Shown here one piece after another: positions 33,785 through 46,230 of a DNA stretch of 64,000 nt. The notes under the pieces were generated by a model, which searched no databases, had not been told where the DNA came from, and saw only the letters and a list, made by a program, of their open reading frames with translations. Source of the DNA: Tipula vernalis (lineage: Eukaryota > Arthropoda > Insecta > Diptera > Tipulidae); NCBI GenBank assembly GCA_958295665.1, contig OY282560.1, forward strand, positions 207,002,420 to 207,066,419, written 5' to 3'. Both the position numbers and the translations under genes were made by a program. Position 1 is the first letter of the stretch, and the number at the start of each line of letters is the position of its first letter.

Positions 33785-35034
33785 TACACGTAATTAAAAA
33801 AATTAATCTTTATAGAAAAAAAAACGCTTAAATTTAGATATACTCGTAAATACAAATATGCATGTTGCCAAAATAAATTAATTTCAATTGTAAATTTATG
33901 TGATTTGAAGTTTTGTATAAAAGCCTAAAAGAAAAGAAACCATTAGTAAAAAAAATATCATAAAGATTAAGCTAATTTTTATTTTAAAGACAAAATGTCA
34001 TTTATATCCCTAATGATTTGTGGTTTAGCCTTCTTGATGTATGTGTTGCATAAATAAAAGGAATATATAAGATAATTCAAGTGGTGTATTTCTTGAATGG
34101 TAATTTTTTTGTAGCGACACACAACATATTCCAATTTTTGGAACTACGATGATCGTCGCTATTATATACGGACGAGTGACGACCAAGTTAACAACATAAA
34201 AAATACAATACATAAACAATTGTAAAATTGTGTTGATATTGAACACATACTAGTATACTTATAGAAATTATTTTTGTTTCAACTTACACACGAAAACGAG
34301 ACACTAAATAAAAGCAGCTAGAAAGGAGTAAAAGAAAATTTTTTATTTTAGTTTTTAATGTATACGAGTAGCAAACAAAACCGTTTTTGTTTTATAAATT
34401 GAATTGGATTCAAATGTTTTCAAATCCAAATCATGTAAATAATAAAATTGAAGATATCCCTATTTATTTACTTCGTTTCTATATTTTTACAGTCGGTTCT
34501 GGTTGTAGATACATATGTATATGTATGTATATAACAAAAAAAACATTAAGGAAATTTTCAATGTGTTTTTGTTGTTTTGGTTTTTTTTTAATATACCTAG
34601 CCAGTTTGACGAAATATCCGTATTTTAAACAAATTACAATTATATAACCAAATAGGATACATTTAGCAGTACAGGTGCAAAAAAAAATATTTTGAATTCA
34701 ATTACATAATATTGCATATACATAAATACATAATACATCTGTATGCATTTTAAGTTCGTAGTTCGTAGTTGCATACCAAATTTTTACTATTTATTGAATT
34801 TTGGATTATTGAGCCTTATATATAGTATGTACATATTTACAATAGAGGAATATTGTGTTTTTATTTCGCTGTCGTCAATCTGATTTTCGTTATTAGATTT
34901 TACCGAATTTATTTTTATTATTCTTTAACTTATTGTTTTTAGATAATTTTTCATTGCCGATATTTATTTTGCATTTTAATCGATTTATAGGTAATTATTT
35001 GAACTCGTATTATCGAAATATCATTGTTGTTATT
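33785..35034. other. Intergenic, nothing recognised
   Basis: AT-rich, with several ATACATATGTATATG-like simple stretches (about 34508-34530). No credible gene. The THAP frame extends upstream of its ATG without domain content. Confidence 0.5.
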
Positions 35035-35808
35035 ATGAGTAGACCGTCGGGTGTTAAATGTGCAGTTTTGCACTGTATTTCTAAATTAAAAGATGCTGCT
35101 CGTCTTTTTAAATATTCAAAGCATTATTCGAACCACGAACTTTGGCTAAAAAATTGTGGCATATTACCATTCAGTAAAAAGAGAATATTTATTTGTTCAA
35201 ACCATTTTGAGGCAAGCTGTATTCTTAAACGCAAGCTTAAACGGACAGCTGTACCAAAATTATGTTTACCCCAGCCTACAAATTCAAAACAGAAACTTTT
35301 ATCGGAAACGTCGACTAACTTAAATAAAAGCCCCTTATTACAAAACGAATGCATGGTTAGCAAAGGGGTAGTTAATTTAAATACTGAGTCAACTAATCAA
35401 CTTCAAAACATATCAAGAAAAATTAAAAATTTAGAGCACAGAAATCGAATTGCAAATAAAAAACTGATCGATTTGAAAAATCAACCCAAATCATGTTTAA
35501 GTGATTTAATTACCAAAGCAAATAAAAGTGATCACTCCAAAAACTTTTATCTTTTGCTACTTTAAGAAAGAGAGAAAATGCAGAAGTGGCCCGAAACATT
35601 TAAAATACTTGCGCAAAATATTTATTACCGGTCCCCGAAATCATATAATTTTTTGAGGAACAGGTTGAATTTCGATTTACCATCGAAATCTTCGCTTATA
35701 CGGTGGCAACCAATAAAACAATTTTTCCCAGGTTCAAATAATGTACAAATTTTAAACAAATTAAAAGAAATAATCGGCACTTTAGATATTTTCGATAAAC
35801 AATGTGGA
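35035..35808 (+). pseudogene. THAP/P-element-like transposase, N-terminal part
   Basis: The start at 35035 gives a THAP zinc finger: C-x4-C (CAVLHC), then WLKNCG and ICSNHF (C-x2-H), closed by AVPKLCLP. A coiled, lysine-rich linker follows, and a stop at 35563-35565. A second frame starting at 35578 continues with [18 protein letters not shown] and [17 protein letters not shown]. These match the region that follows the THAP domain in P-element/THAP9-type transposases. In that family the residues after CG lead into the first catalytic aspartate (a DEM motif). Here the sequence instead passes into Gypsy pol. The catalytic domain is therefore missing. Confidence 0.65.
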
Positions 35809-38800
35809 CCAGATCGAAAGAAAGGCCACCAAAGACAATCAATCAAAAAATGTGAACCAGTAAACAAAGTTGAGTCCGGGACATTAATGAATTCGCGTAC
35901 GTCCCGGCTCTTTATAAATGATAATAATAACAAACTAATTTTTCTAATTGATACGGGAGCTGACATTTCAGTTATACCTGTCAAATTTTATAACATAAAT
36001 ATAAATAGCTATTCTCAGGATCTAACATTACCAGTCGCCAATGGGTCAACCATTCGTACGTATGGTACGAAGTTGCTCAAGGTAAATTTAGGACTTAAAA
36101 GAGACTTCACGCATGCATTTATTATAGCATCCGTGAGTCGTCCTATTATTGGTGCTGACTTTTTGTCAAAGTTCGATCTACTAGTCGACCTCAAAGGAAG
36201 ACGATTAGTAGATGCAACAACAAAATTATCTGTTGATGCTGCAGTGAGGAGTTTCGAAACCCCTACACCTGTGCATTTTTCAATAGATAATGGTTACGGT
36301 ACGCTTTTAAATAAATATCCTAGTCTTACAGCGTTACCTAATTTTAATTTGCCAGTCTGTCATTCGGTAGTTCATCACATAGTGACAAATGGTCACTTGC
36401 CAATGGCCAGACCACGTAGATTAGATCCTGACAGGCACAAAGCCGCATTTACAGAATTCCAACAGATGGTGGATTTGGGGATTTGTCGTCCATCGTCTTC
36501 CTCAGTATCATGCCCATTACATATGGTGAGAAAAAAAGATCTCGATTGGAGGCCATGTGGAGATTATCGGCAATTAAATTCTGTAACAATACCAGATAGA
36601 TATCCGATATCTCATATACAAAATTTCTCAATGCACTTACATGGTTGTAAAATTTTCTCCAAGATTGATTTAGTTAGGGCGTATCACTTAATTCCAGTTG
36701 CGGTTGTATGAATTCACACGCATGCCTTTTGGGTTGCGCGTAATGCCGCTCAAACCTTCCAGCGTTTTATTAACGAAGTAGTCCGCGTGCTAGATTTCGT
36801 TGACGATATACTGGTTGCTTCAGAAACTGAGGAACAACATTTAAGTCATCTTGAACAATTATTTAAGAGATTGGTCAAATACGATGTGCATATTAAAACA
36901 CAAAAATGTGTTTTTGGTGTTCCTACATTAAATTTTCTGAGCCATAAAATTACTCCTGATGGAATTTTACCATCTGAGGAAAGAATTCTTGCTATTAGGG
37001 AGTTTCCTGCTCCAACGTCTATTAGACATATACAGCGCTTTATTGGCATGATAAATTATTATCACCGATTCATTCCAAAAATTGCGGAAATGTTAGCGCC
37101 GATTCATGCACATTTGGTAACACTTAATAAGTTACCAAAAACACCCAAGAATTTTTCTTGGCCTGATGAGTGTAATATCGCATTCACAGGTTTAGTTGCG
37201 GAATTAAGTAAAATTACTCTTCTCTCGCACCCTATCGGGAACGCGAAAATTAGCATAACAACTGATGCATCGAACGTCGCCGTTGGCGCGGTCTTGCAAC
37301 AGTTCAATAAGAAGAGATGGGAGCCTTTGGGATTTTTCTCAAAGAAATTAACGAATGCCAAGATCAAGTATTCAGCATTCGATCGGGAACTTCTGGCAAT
37401 TTTTCTTGCTGTAAAACATTTTAGATACTTCATAGAAGGTCGGGATTTCACTATTTACACCGACCACAAACCCCTAACAAAAGCCATACAATCCAAAACT
37501 GAAAGGAATCCGCGCCAATCGCGACATTTGGATTACATAAGTCAGTTCACTTCGGACATTCAGCATGTGCTTGGCATCGAAAACGTTGTAGCAGATACGC
37601 TATCACGTACGTTAAATATCGACTCGGCCACAAACGAAATTTTTTTCGATTATAAAGATATAATATTGGCACAATCAAAAGACGACGAACTCAAAAAATT
37701 ATTATCTGGGTCTATAGATCGCCGTTCTACTTCAAGTTTTAAACTAGAATTATTTACGTTGCCTGGCCTAGAAGTCTACTGCGAGATATCGACGGGTAAA
37801 AACCGTCCGTATATGCCAGAGCCATTGCGCCGAATTATTTTCGACTCAATGCACAACTTGTCACATCTTGGAGTCCGCGCAACGCGCAAACTGATCACGG
37901 CTCGATATTTTTGGCCAAGTATAAACAAAGACGTGACCCAATGGGCTAATTCTTGTTTATCCTGCCAAAGATTCAAAGTGCAAAGGCACGCAGTCTCACC
38001 ACATGGACATTTCGATATTCCACCTGGTCGATTTGAACATATCCATTTGGATATTGTTGGTCCATTACCGGTTTCCAACAATTGTTCATATATTTTAACG
38101 TGTGTTGATAGATTCACACGTTGGCCTGAAGCGTATTGCATGAGCAATATGTCAGCTAATACCATTGCCACGACTTTTGTCAATAATTACATCTAGCGTT
38201 TTGGTGTCCCGGCAGAAATAACAACTGACCAGGGTTCTCAATTTGAGTCTAAGCTATTTACTGAACTTACAATACTTCTTGGATCTCATAGGATTCGTAC
38301 TACAGCGTACAATCCTAAAGCGAATGGCATGGTGGAACGCTTCCATCGACAGCTTAAAGCTGCTCTTATGGCCAGAGGCAATACTGTTAATTGGAGCTCC
38401 GAAATACCCATTATTTTATTAGGTATTCGAGCCACAGTGAAGGAAGAGCTTAAGTGCTCACCAGCTGAGATGGTTTATGGTCAATCCATTAAGCTATCTG
38501 GTGAATTCTTTATCGATAATCCTCCTTCACCCTTGCCTGACAATACGATCATCGACCAACTGCGGAATGCAATGAAGAATCTTATACCGTCTCCTACGCG
38601 TAAAGCGAAACAAGAGGGCATATTTGTACCAAAAACATTGGACAACTGTGATTTTGTTTTCATAAGGACAGATAAGGTTCGAGTTAGACTTTCTCCTCCG
38701 TACGAAGGGCCGTTTAGAGTTATCAGACGTCTTCGGAAACATTTCATTATTTCGATCAAGGATAAAAATCATAATATCTCGATCGATAGATTAAAGCCTG

Positions 38801-38874
38801 CTTTCGGAATTGTTAGTTCAGTGGAACAAAATTTTTTGTCCCAAGATTTCAAAGCAGTTAACTTTGTCATTTAA
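35809..38874 (+). pseudogene. Gypsy (Ty3) pol, decayed, fused in frame to the transposase remnant
   Basis: Order: retropepsin ([13 protein letters not shown], about 35941-35980), RT ([20 protein letters not shown], then an FVDD catalytic site near 36800), RNase H (ITTDASNVAVGAVLQQ, YTDHKPL), integrase zinc finger (H-H-C-C within HLGVRATRKL...CLSCQRFK) and core ([31 protein letters not shown]), and a C-terminal tail. Breaks: deletions and frameshifts between about 36700 and 36800 within the RT fingers/palm, including loss of bases just before the catalytic motif, and a nonsense codon at about 38194-38196 inside the integrase core. There is no gag and no 5' LTR on the left side. The element is defective. 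Confidence 0.9.
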
Positions 38875-38914
38875 TATTCTCTTTTCAATTGAATATCAAC
38901 TTGGAGGGGAGTCC

Positions 38915-39449
38915 TGTAGCGACTTCGATTCAATCAATTTAAATTCAATTATAAATTTATAATTTCGAATTTAAATATTATATGAACCGCGCTACCGAGA
39001 ATCACAACTCATATTGTGAATTTTAATTTTTTTGTTTGAATGAGAGGAATCTATGTTTCATGTTTATTATCATTTTGCACAACCGTGTGCGAACCCTTAT
39101 TATAGCTTTGTTTACTAAATTAATGCGAAAAAGATTTTTATTTTATTATAGGTATTTATATTATATTTAGATTTCCCCTTTTTGGTATCGTCGTGAATTT
39201 GTACAACGACGACACACACACGTATATGCTATTATATTTAAAAAATATATAGCCAGTTCAATTTAATTTTATGACCGAATTGGTTTTTATTAAAAAATAA
39301 TTAATGGCGTGAGAGCGTATTTAGAAGAAATGTATTTACTTTACTTTAAATAATTAAGTTCTAATAAAATAAACGTTTGTATTTTATAAATAAATAAATA
39401 ATAATTATAATATATTAAATAAGAACGTTATAAGTCCGATCGTTTAACA
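38915..39449 (+). repeat. Probable 3' LTR of the Gypsy element
   Basis: A polypurine-like TTGGAGGGGAGT just after the pol stop is followed by TGTAGCGACTTCG, a plausible LTR start. An AATAAA signal lies near 39366. The right end is uncertain; TTTAACA at 39443-39449 is a candidate but overlaps the start of the next tandem array. No second LTR copy is in the window to confirm the borders. Confidence 0.45.
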
Positions 39450-40190
39450 GTCAGCCAGTCAAAACGAGCATGTCAGTCATCTCTTTGAATTTATTCATTA
39501 CTGATAAATTCAACAGTAGGTTCACTTCCAATAGTTTACGAGTCATTCAGTCACAATCAGCAAGTCAGTCATTTTTTTGAATTTATTCATTACATATTTT
39601 CATTTGTAGATCCACTTTCGATCGTGTATCAGTCCATCAGCGCCTCTTTGGATTTACTTATTACTAATAAATTCAATTGCAGATTTGCTTTCGATCATTA
39701 CCAGTCAAACAAGCAGAACCACCGAGTCATCTCTTTGAATTTATTCATTAGAGATAAAGATACAATTGAATTGCAGATCCACTTTCGATCGTTTATCAGT
39801 CCGTCATCTCTTTAAATTTATTATTACTGATAAACTCAACTGTAGATCTACTTCAGATCGTTTACCAGCCAATCGTTCATAACGGGCCAGTCAATCATTT
39901 CTTTGAATTAATTCATTACTGATAAATTCAACGGTAGGTTCATTTCCAATAGTTTACGAGCCATTCAGTCACAATCAACAAGTCAGTCATCTCTTTGAAT
40001 TTATTCATTATATAAATTGAATTGTAGATCTACTTTCGATCGTTTACCAGTGAATCAGCGTGTCTTTTAACTTATTTATTACTGATAAATTCAACTGTAG
40101 ATCTATTTTCGATAGTTTATCAGCCAATCAGGTACAACCAGTCAGTCAGTCAAACACCTCTTTGAATTTGTTCATTACAGAAAAAATTAG
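39432..40190 (+). repeat. Tandem array, about nine units of 75-94 bp
   Basis: The unit contains TCATCTCTTTGAATTTATTC, ATTACTGATAAATTCAACTG, TAGATCTACTTTCGATCGTT and a CAGTCAGTC-rich spacer. Unit starts are near 39480, 39570, 39645, 39731, 39808, 39899, 39991, 40066 and 40160, so spacing alternates between about 75 and 92. It directly follows the probable LTR. Confidence 0.85.
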
Positions 40191-41037
40191 ATTCTCAATA
40201 CTTCTTCTCACTTTATCGAACAACAAAAAAAAATCACAATAGCTTTTTCAACTAAAAGCTTCGATACAAACTATATTATGGTCTTAATATGTACCAACAA
40301 AAAAAAACTCCGACATAATATTTTTAATTTAATCTTAATTTAATTCACTGCTTCCGCCCTTCATCAACTCAAAATTTCAACTCCCCGATCTCACCTAGCT
40401 CAAACAATTTTTCTTTTTCTTCTTCCCCCTTCATCTTGTTCACATCTTTTCAATAAAATCAATTCCCCAGCACAAAAAAAAACCAACATTTTTATTTACA
40501 AATAATAAATAAATAATTTGATATTAAATATATCGAAATGTAATTTGCGAACAATTTTGATTGAAATTAATAATTATTTAAAATTTTACATTTTTATAAA
40601 GTTATTTTGTTCTCAAAACATCATCATGCTTCGTGCTCCTTTAAACAATTTATGTTCATTTGCGTAAAGTAATAAAACTAATCGTATACATAGTAATCTA
40701 TGTACGAAATGAAATTTTAAAGAAACACGAAGCCTGACCATGTTTGAGAATAAAAATCAATTTACTAAAATGCAAAATTGTGAGTTAAAATTTTATTAAT
40801 TTCAATTAAAATTGTATTCAATATATTTAATTTCAAATTATTTATATTCATAAATAAAAATTTTCATTTAAATTGAAAATAAAGACAACACAAAATCATG
40901 AATTTTAAAATTCCATATGATTTTGCTTTCGTGTCGTAGGAAAATAAAAATCTTTATTCCCTTCTTTATTTTAGAGATTTGGGTTTTTTAAAATAATGTG
41001 CATTTTTAAATGCGTACACACACAAATAAAATATATA
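40191..41037. other. Intergenic, no gene seen
   Basis: AT-rich, with a pyrimidine-rich stretch at about 40350-40460. No coding or RNA gene is recognised. Confidence 0.5.
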
Positions 41038-41521
41038 CCGATTTTCCATCGTCAATAGTATAATAGCATAATAGTATAATACTATTATACTATTATCCCT
41101 TGTCGGTTTTCCATCGCACGCGATGAAGTCAGCACCAATTATAGTTTTTTTTATGTGAACGTAGGTATAATTCTTATTTTGAAAATTTTAACGTCTATTC
41201 ATAATAAAAAAACAATTAAAAATAACCAATCACACGCATTAGTTGTGTTTTTAAAAAATTAATAAAATGTATGGACTATGCAGATACCACCAAAAAAAAA
41301 CAAAAAAAAAATCGAATGGTAATTTAGTGAATTGTCAAAATAATACACTGTCAGATAAATTTACAATGTTAAAAACACAATATGCTACCTATTATATTTT
41401 TGATAGCTAGTATAACAAAATATTATATTTATACTATTATACTATCAACTTCGGTTTTCCATCGTCGTAGTATAATAGTATAATACTATTATTCTATTAT
41501 ACTATGACGATGGAAAATCGG
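41038..41521. mobile_element. MITE with CCGATTTTCCATCGTC ends
   Basis: CCGATTTTCCATCGTC at the left end is inverted at the right end, with TA on both sides. Just inside each end is a strong palindrome (AGTATAATAGTATAATACTATTAT-like). Internal copies of CGGTTTTCCATCG occur near 41103 and 41452, next to those palindromes. It is about 484 bp and non-coding. Confidence 0.8.
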
Positions 41522-42124
41522 TAATAATTCAAAAAATAAGAATAGGATACACTGACAAAATTCTCAAAATAAAAAAAAAATAAAAAAATCTATAAGCGAA
41601 TGGTATGGTATGGAAACGATCGTTCGTTTCTTAATATATACACATACTAGTGAAACTTAATCATATGGTTGCGTTTTTTATTGTTTCGTTCATTCATAAA
41701 GTTTTGTTTACTATACTTGTATAGTATAAAAACGAAAGAATCTCCTTTGTTTTCCTTCACAATAATGTACAACAAGGATAGGAACATAATTAAAACTACA
41801 ACACTTTGTGTGCGCACGTGGACGTATTAAATAAAAAATAAAAAAAAAATTGAATGGATTGTTGGTTTTGATTCTATTCTTTTCTAAGGCATTTCAATAA
41901 AGTATTTTTTTTTCATTTTTCTTTATCCATTTACTGGCTATGTTCTTCATTCTTGTTTCTATATGCATAAACCTACATACACACAAATTCAAATTTAGGT
42001 ATATTGTACAATTTAAATGTATGGTAGTATAAGTCATGCGACGATCAACGATTTTACATTTTTTACCGCTGATTATTTTAAGCGCCAGTTATATTCTTAA
42101 TGTATCTTACTATATTCCTTTTAT
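41522..42124. other. Intergenic, no gene seen
   Basis: AT-rich sequence without a credible frame. If the ORF1 at 42125-42808 (-) were part of a complete LINE, its ORF2 should be here on the minus strand; it is absent. Confidence 0.5.
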
Positions 42125-42808
42125 TTATGATGTGTTGCTATGACGAAACCAGCAAAATAAGATTTTTTTATTTTTTTTCAATTCCAGAAGCTCTTTCATG
42201 ATGTAATTGTTAGTTTTGGTTAAACGTTCCCGTATGATTATAGTGTCTTTCGGAGTTCCAAGGTTTGAGTATAGTTGTCTTAAGAAGATTGATCCGTTTT
42301 CCCGAATCTTTCCCATAATAAAATTCTTGGCATCAATATTTTTAAATGTCACTATTAACTGTAAATGAGTTCCTTTACCACTACTTCCACGCCTGCCAGT
42401 CGTAATAGAACTAGAAAACTTAGATTCTACATTTCCCAGGCCAAAAGTGTAGACCTTATCTAGTCGCGTTAAAATATCATCATTATCAGTAGCAGTGATA
42501 GGCAGACCAGAAATCAATATATCCTTATTAAACTGCTGTTGCTTTAAAAAATTAACTTCAGATCGTAAAGCTTTGGCACAAGAGTTTGTGTTACCGAGGT
42601 CATCTTCAATATGGTCGATTCGAGCATCAATTGCTTTTATGTTGGTTTTGATTTCTTTAATTGAATCGATCAACAGCTGTTTCGTTTCAGCAAAATTCTT
42701 GGTAATGTTTTTATAACTGTCATTATTGACTTCCAATACTTTCCCAATTGCAGACATGATATTCGCATTGGATGGATTTTGAATTTTTAAAATATGATTT
42801 ATGTCCAT
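42125..42808 (-). CDS. Orphan LINE ORF1-like protein (coiled coil plus RRM-like domain)
   Basis: The start at MDINHILK (42808) was chosen because upstream codons read as AT-rich noise (an in-frame ATG exists at 42928). About 227 residues. The first half is heptad-like (SIKEIKTNIKAIDARIDHIEDDL). The second half has NKDILISGLP, LQLIVTFKNIDAKNFIMGKI and IIIRERLTKTNN, matching the RRM plus C-terminal layout of LINE ORF1 proteins and of the baculovirus FP-like domain found in them. The end (KILFCWFRHSNTS) departs from the usual basic tail, so it is probably truncated. No endonuclease/RT follows. It is likely a dead-end fragment, though the frame is intact. Confidence 0.65.
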   Translation of the reverse strand: MDINHILKIQNPSNANIMSAIGKVLEVNNDSYKNITKNFAETKQLLIDSIKEIKTNIKAIDARIDHIEDDLGNTNSCAKALRSEVNFLKQQQFNKDILISGLPITATDNDDILTRLDKVYTFGLGNVESKFSSSITTGRRGSSGKGTHLQLIVTFKNIDAKNFIMGKIRENGSIFLRQLYSNLGTPKDTIIIRERLTKTNNYIMKELLELKKNKKILFCWFRHSNTS

Positions 42809-42928
42809 TTTTGTATATACAAAAGAATTTAGAATTTTATAGAACAAAAAAAAAAACAAATATTTGTAGTTATTGACAAATTCACCACTGCAATGAGATA
42901 ATTTATTGACGTAAACACCGTTAGTCAA

Positions 42929-45479
42929 ATGAATGTAATTGATGTTGACTACCGAAATTTTTACGATCTCAACAAAAACAAAAACACTGGATTTAGAATA
43001 TTGTGGGTGACTGTCTGCTTAATGTGAATAACTTAATGTGAAAAATGTATTCTTGAAAATAAAATAAAATTTCTCAAAGTGAGTCTAAATTTAAAAATGG
43101 TTAACAATTTTTTGGACAAGGTCCAATTAAGAACAAATTAGGTCATATTAAGAATAAATTACAGGAATTTAGAATCTGCACTCGCTTGAAATATTTCGAA
43201 GTAAGAAACTGTATTTACTTAAATCATAACTTAAATTCTTAATATAAGAAGCAGTTTTCTCAAATTCAGAATAATTTGAGAGTAACTATTCTTAGCATAC
43301 TATATATGTATATAACTTTTTTTCTTGAATATATACCTATAATGCTCAAATGAAGCGATCTTTTTTTTCAGTGTAATAAAATAATGTATTTCTACTTTAT
43401 ATGAAAAATTAGAACCCTTATTTTTAAGAGTTTTGCCTACGTCTTTTGATCACTCCAACGCTACACCTATTAGTGACGAATGTGTAGAACGAAAATAAAT
43501 TTGTTCGTGATCTATCCTTTTATATTCTTATATCGATGCCCATACCTAGTTCTACTGCTTATTTACACTTTTTTATGTAGGCCTACCCTTTTTCATTACA
43601 CTTACACTTTTCGTTAATTTGTGTAGCTACACTTTGTGTGGAATACTTCACACCGGTATGATTTGTAAACTTTCGGGTGAAAACAACCCTTCGGCTTTCG
43701 GCTTTTTCCACTTCAATCCATGAAATGGTACCTTGTCCCATATTAATATAGCAGATAATATGTACCAGTATAATACAAACTAAACCAGTCAAAGAAGCTG
43801 CGATCAAAATCATGTACAATAAGACAATTAATTAGTGTCTCATAAATAGTCCAAAAAACAAATGAGTTTCATCGAAACTGCACAATAGATCCTTTTCGCG
43901 AAGACCAACATTCAATTTTCCCAATTCTTTCTAATTGCCAAAGATAATGACTAATTTTTTGCGGTTATAGGCAATTTGGTTTTTTCATTTTATATTTCCA
44001 TGTTGCCACAAACACACATACACTTAAGTTATTGACTGACATGTTGATGTTTAATCGCAGTTACAATCTTAAAGTACATACACAAATAATTGTACCATGT
44101 TCGTATATTTAATCTATTTAGTGGCGTATGGGAGTTTGATATAAGTGGAAGCCCATATAATAAGATACTCGTATGTATGTATGTATACGGCATGAATTGA
44201 AAGAAGCAAAATACACAGTAATACACAATAATAGTAATAATATTAAAAATGAATTTAAGATCATGAAATAATGATTTGTACAAATAATGAACGAACGAGG
44301 GACCAACAATGAGAGAAGAATGAACATCAACATACGAAGAAGCAAACATAAATAAATATAAAATACTTGTTACATTTCAGATTAAAGACTTACAATTTTT
44401 TAGATTTTTATTTTTATTTTTCGCCTCGTTATATTTATTGAATTTAAGATTTTTTTTTTTTTTTGTTTCTTCGTTCATTCTTGGTTGCTTGCTTTCTTCT
44501 TGGGTGCCGTCATCTCGTTTTATTTTTATTTTTTTTTTCTCGATGGTTATTTGGTTGGTCGGATGCGATGTGTCATGGAGTGTGATGATGGGTGCAAATA
44601 TTTGAAGTTGTTATGTTTTAGTAGTTTTAATGAGATTTTTCTGTTTTCTTTTCGTTTGCCTATCTCTTAACAGTTGATTGTTGAATTTTATTTGGCAGTT
44701 AGACAATTCATTTGTATGACATTTGTTGAGTTCTCGTTAAAGTAACTTCATGATTTGTGCGTATATTATATTTTAACCAAAAATGTTTTAAATTAATTAA
44801 GAATGATTTCAATTTAGGTATGTACATTGTACGTTCATAGGCAATTGGACGGTGATTTTCTTAAATTAGATGAAATTCAATTTATGGCAGACAGTTTACG
44901 TCTTCAAATTAAGGTGATCAAATTAAGTATAATAAACAAGTGAATTACGCTGAGATTGATTTGTTGGAATTTCTTTAAACATGAGGGCAATAAGTAAAAT
45001 TAGGTATAAACATTTTAAGAACCAGCAACAAATAACGTTTTTAACAAAACGTCTTATTGGATGGTGAAATACTTTTTACTAGACTTACTAAAACTCTGAT
45101 TTAGGGAAAGTATTTACTTATTTTCTAAAATTTTCAAAACAAATTTGGTTAGAAAATCTAACTATCAAATTAGGTTAATAATTGCAAACAATTCGTTTGA
45201 CTCTCGTCCTAATTATCTGGTATACATCTGGACTTTAGGAAGGCAGTCCTTAAGTTCAATGCCACGATTGTAACCGTTCCATCATTTTTATTCCAATATT
45301 AAGGTAAGCTTGCTTGGTCTTTCACATAGAATGTTTTTGTTTACTCCAAAGGTTTGACGATTGAAACTCGAAGGGGCCACTAAATTGAATAAAATTAATA
45401 AATTAATTTTAATTAAAAAATTAATATTTCAATAGAAACTCTAACATGTTTACAAATCTATGTAAATACAACTTAGTCT
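42929..45479. other. Intergenic, no gene recognised
   Basis: AT-rich. A 78-codon minus-strand frame at 43583-43819 has a hydrophobic start but no family match, and I do not call it. No clear repeats apart from short microsatellites. Confidence 0.4.
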
Positions 45480-46230
45480 CGTGATTTTATGACTTTATTT
45501 TACTTTATGACTTTATGGATTTACCAATTAATGATTTTATAACCTTTTCTGACCAAGTCAAGTAAATTCATTACTTGACTTTATTTGAGTTTACAACTTT
45601 TAGACTTTATGAACTTAAGTGTTTATAGCTATATGACTTTGTGACTTTCAGACTCTGTACCTTTTACAATTTTTAGGTTTTTTATGTATTTATAACTTTA
45701 TTTGAATTTATGACTTTAAGACTTTATGACTTTACCACTTTTTGTTTTTATCAGGTTTTTATGATTAATGGCTTTATTTGAGTTTATTTAAATTTATTTG
45801 ATTTATAACTTTTCATTTCAATACTTCATGATATCATAAATTTATGAATTTTACAATTATGCCTTAACAATTAAATGGTTTTATGACTTTATTTAAATGT
45901 ATACCTTGATGACTTGATTACTTTGTGCCTTTAAAGTTTAAGACTTTAAGGCATTATGGCCTTATAACTTTATTTTTGTCAAACATTTCAATTTCAATTT
46001 AATAACAAAGTAAATTTATGATTTTACTTTGTAACTTTAAGAAGAATTTTATAACCTCATAACTTTATGATTTTAAGACTTTTTGAGTTTATAACTTTAT
46101 TATGACTTTTGTTAGCTTAGCTATTTTATGACATTTTTTCACCGTATGACTGTATTTGTTTGTACTTGAATTTATTTTACGTCATATGACTTTGAAACTT
46201 TAAGACTTTATGTCAACTGGCTCATTGGGA
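45480..46230. repeat. Degenerate short tandem repeat (ACTTTATG-type)
   Basis: Many variants of TTTATGACTTTA and TTTGAATTTATGACTTT follow each other irregularly. A shorter, related stretch lies at about 56560-56710; both contain TATGACTGTATTTG and a GAATTTATTTTAC stretch. Confidence 0.65.

Noticed and set aside
43583..43819. 78-codon minus-strand frame with a hydrophobic N terminus
   Set aside because: No family recognised and no supporting splice or upstream signals; too short to call.
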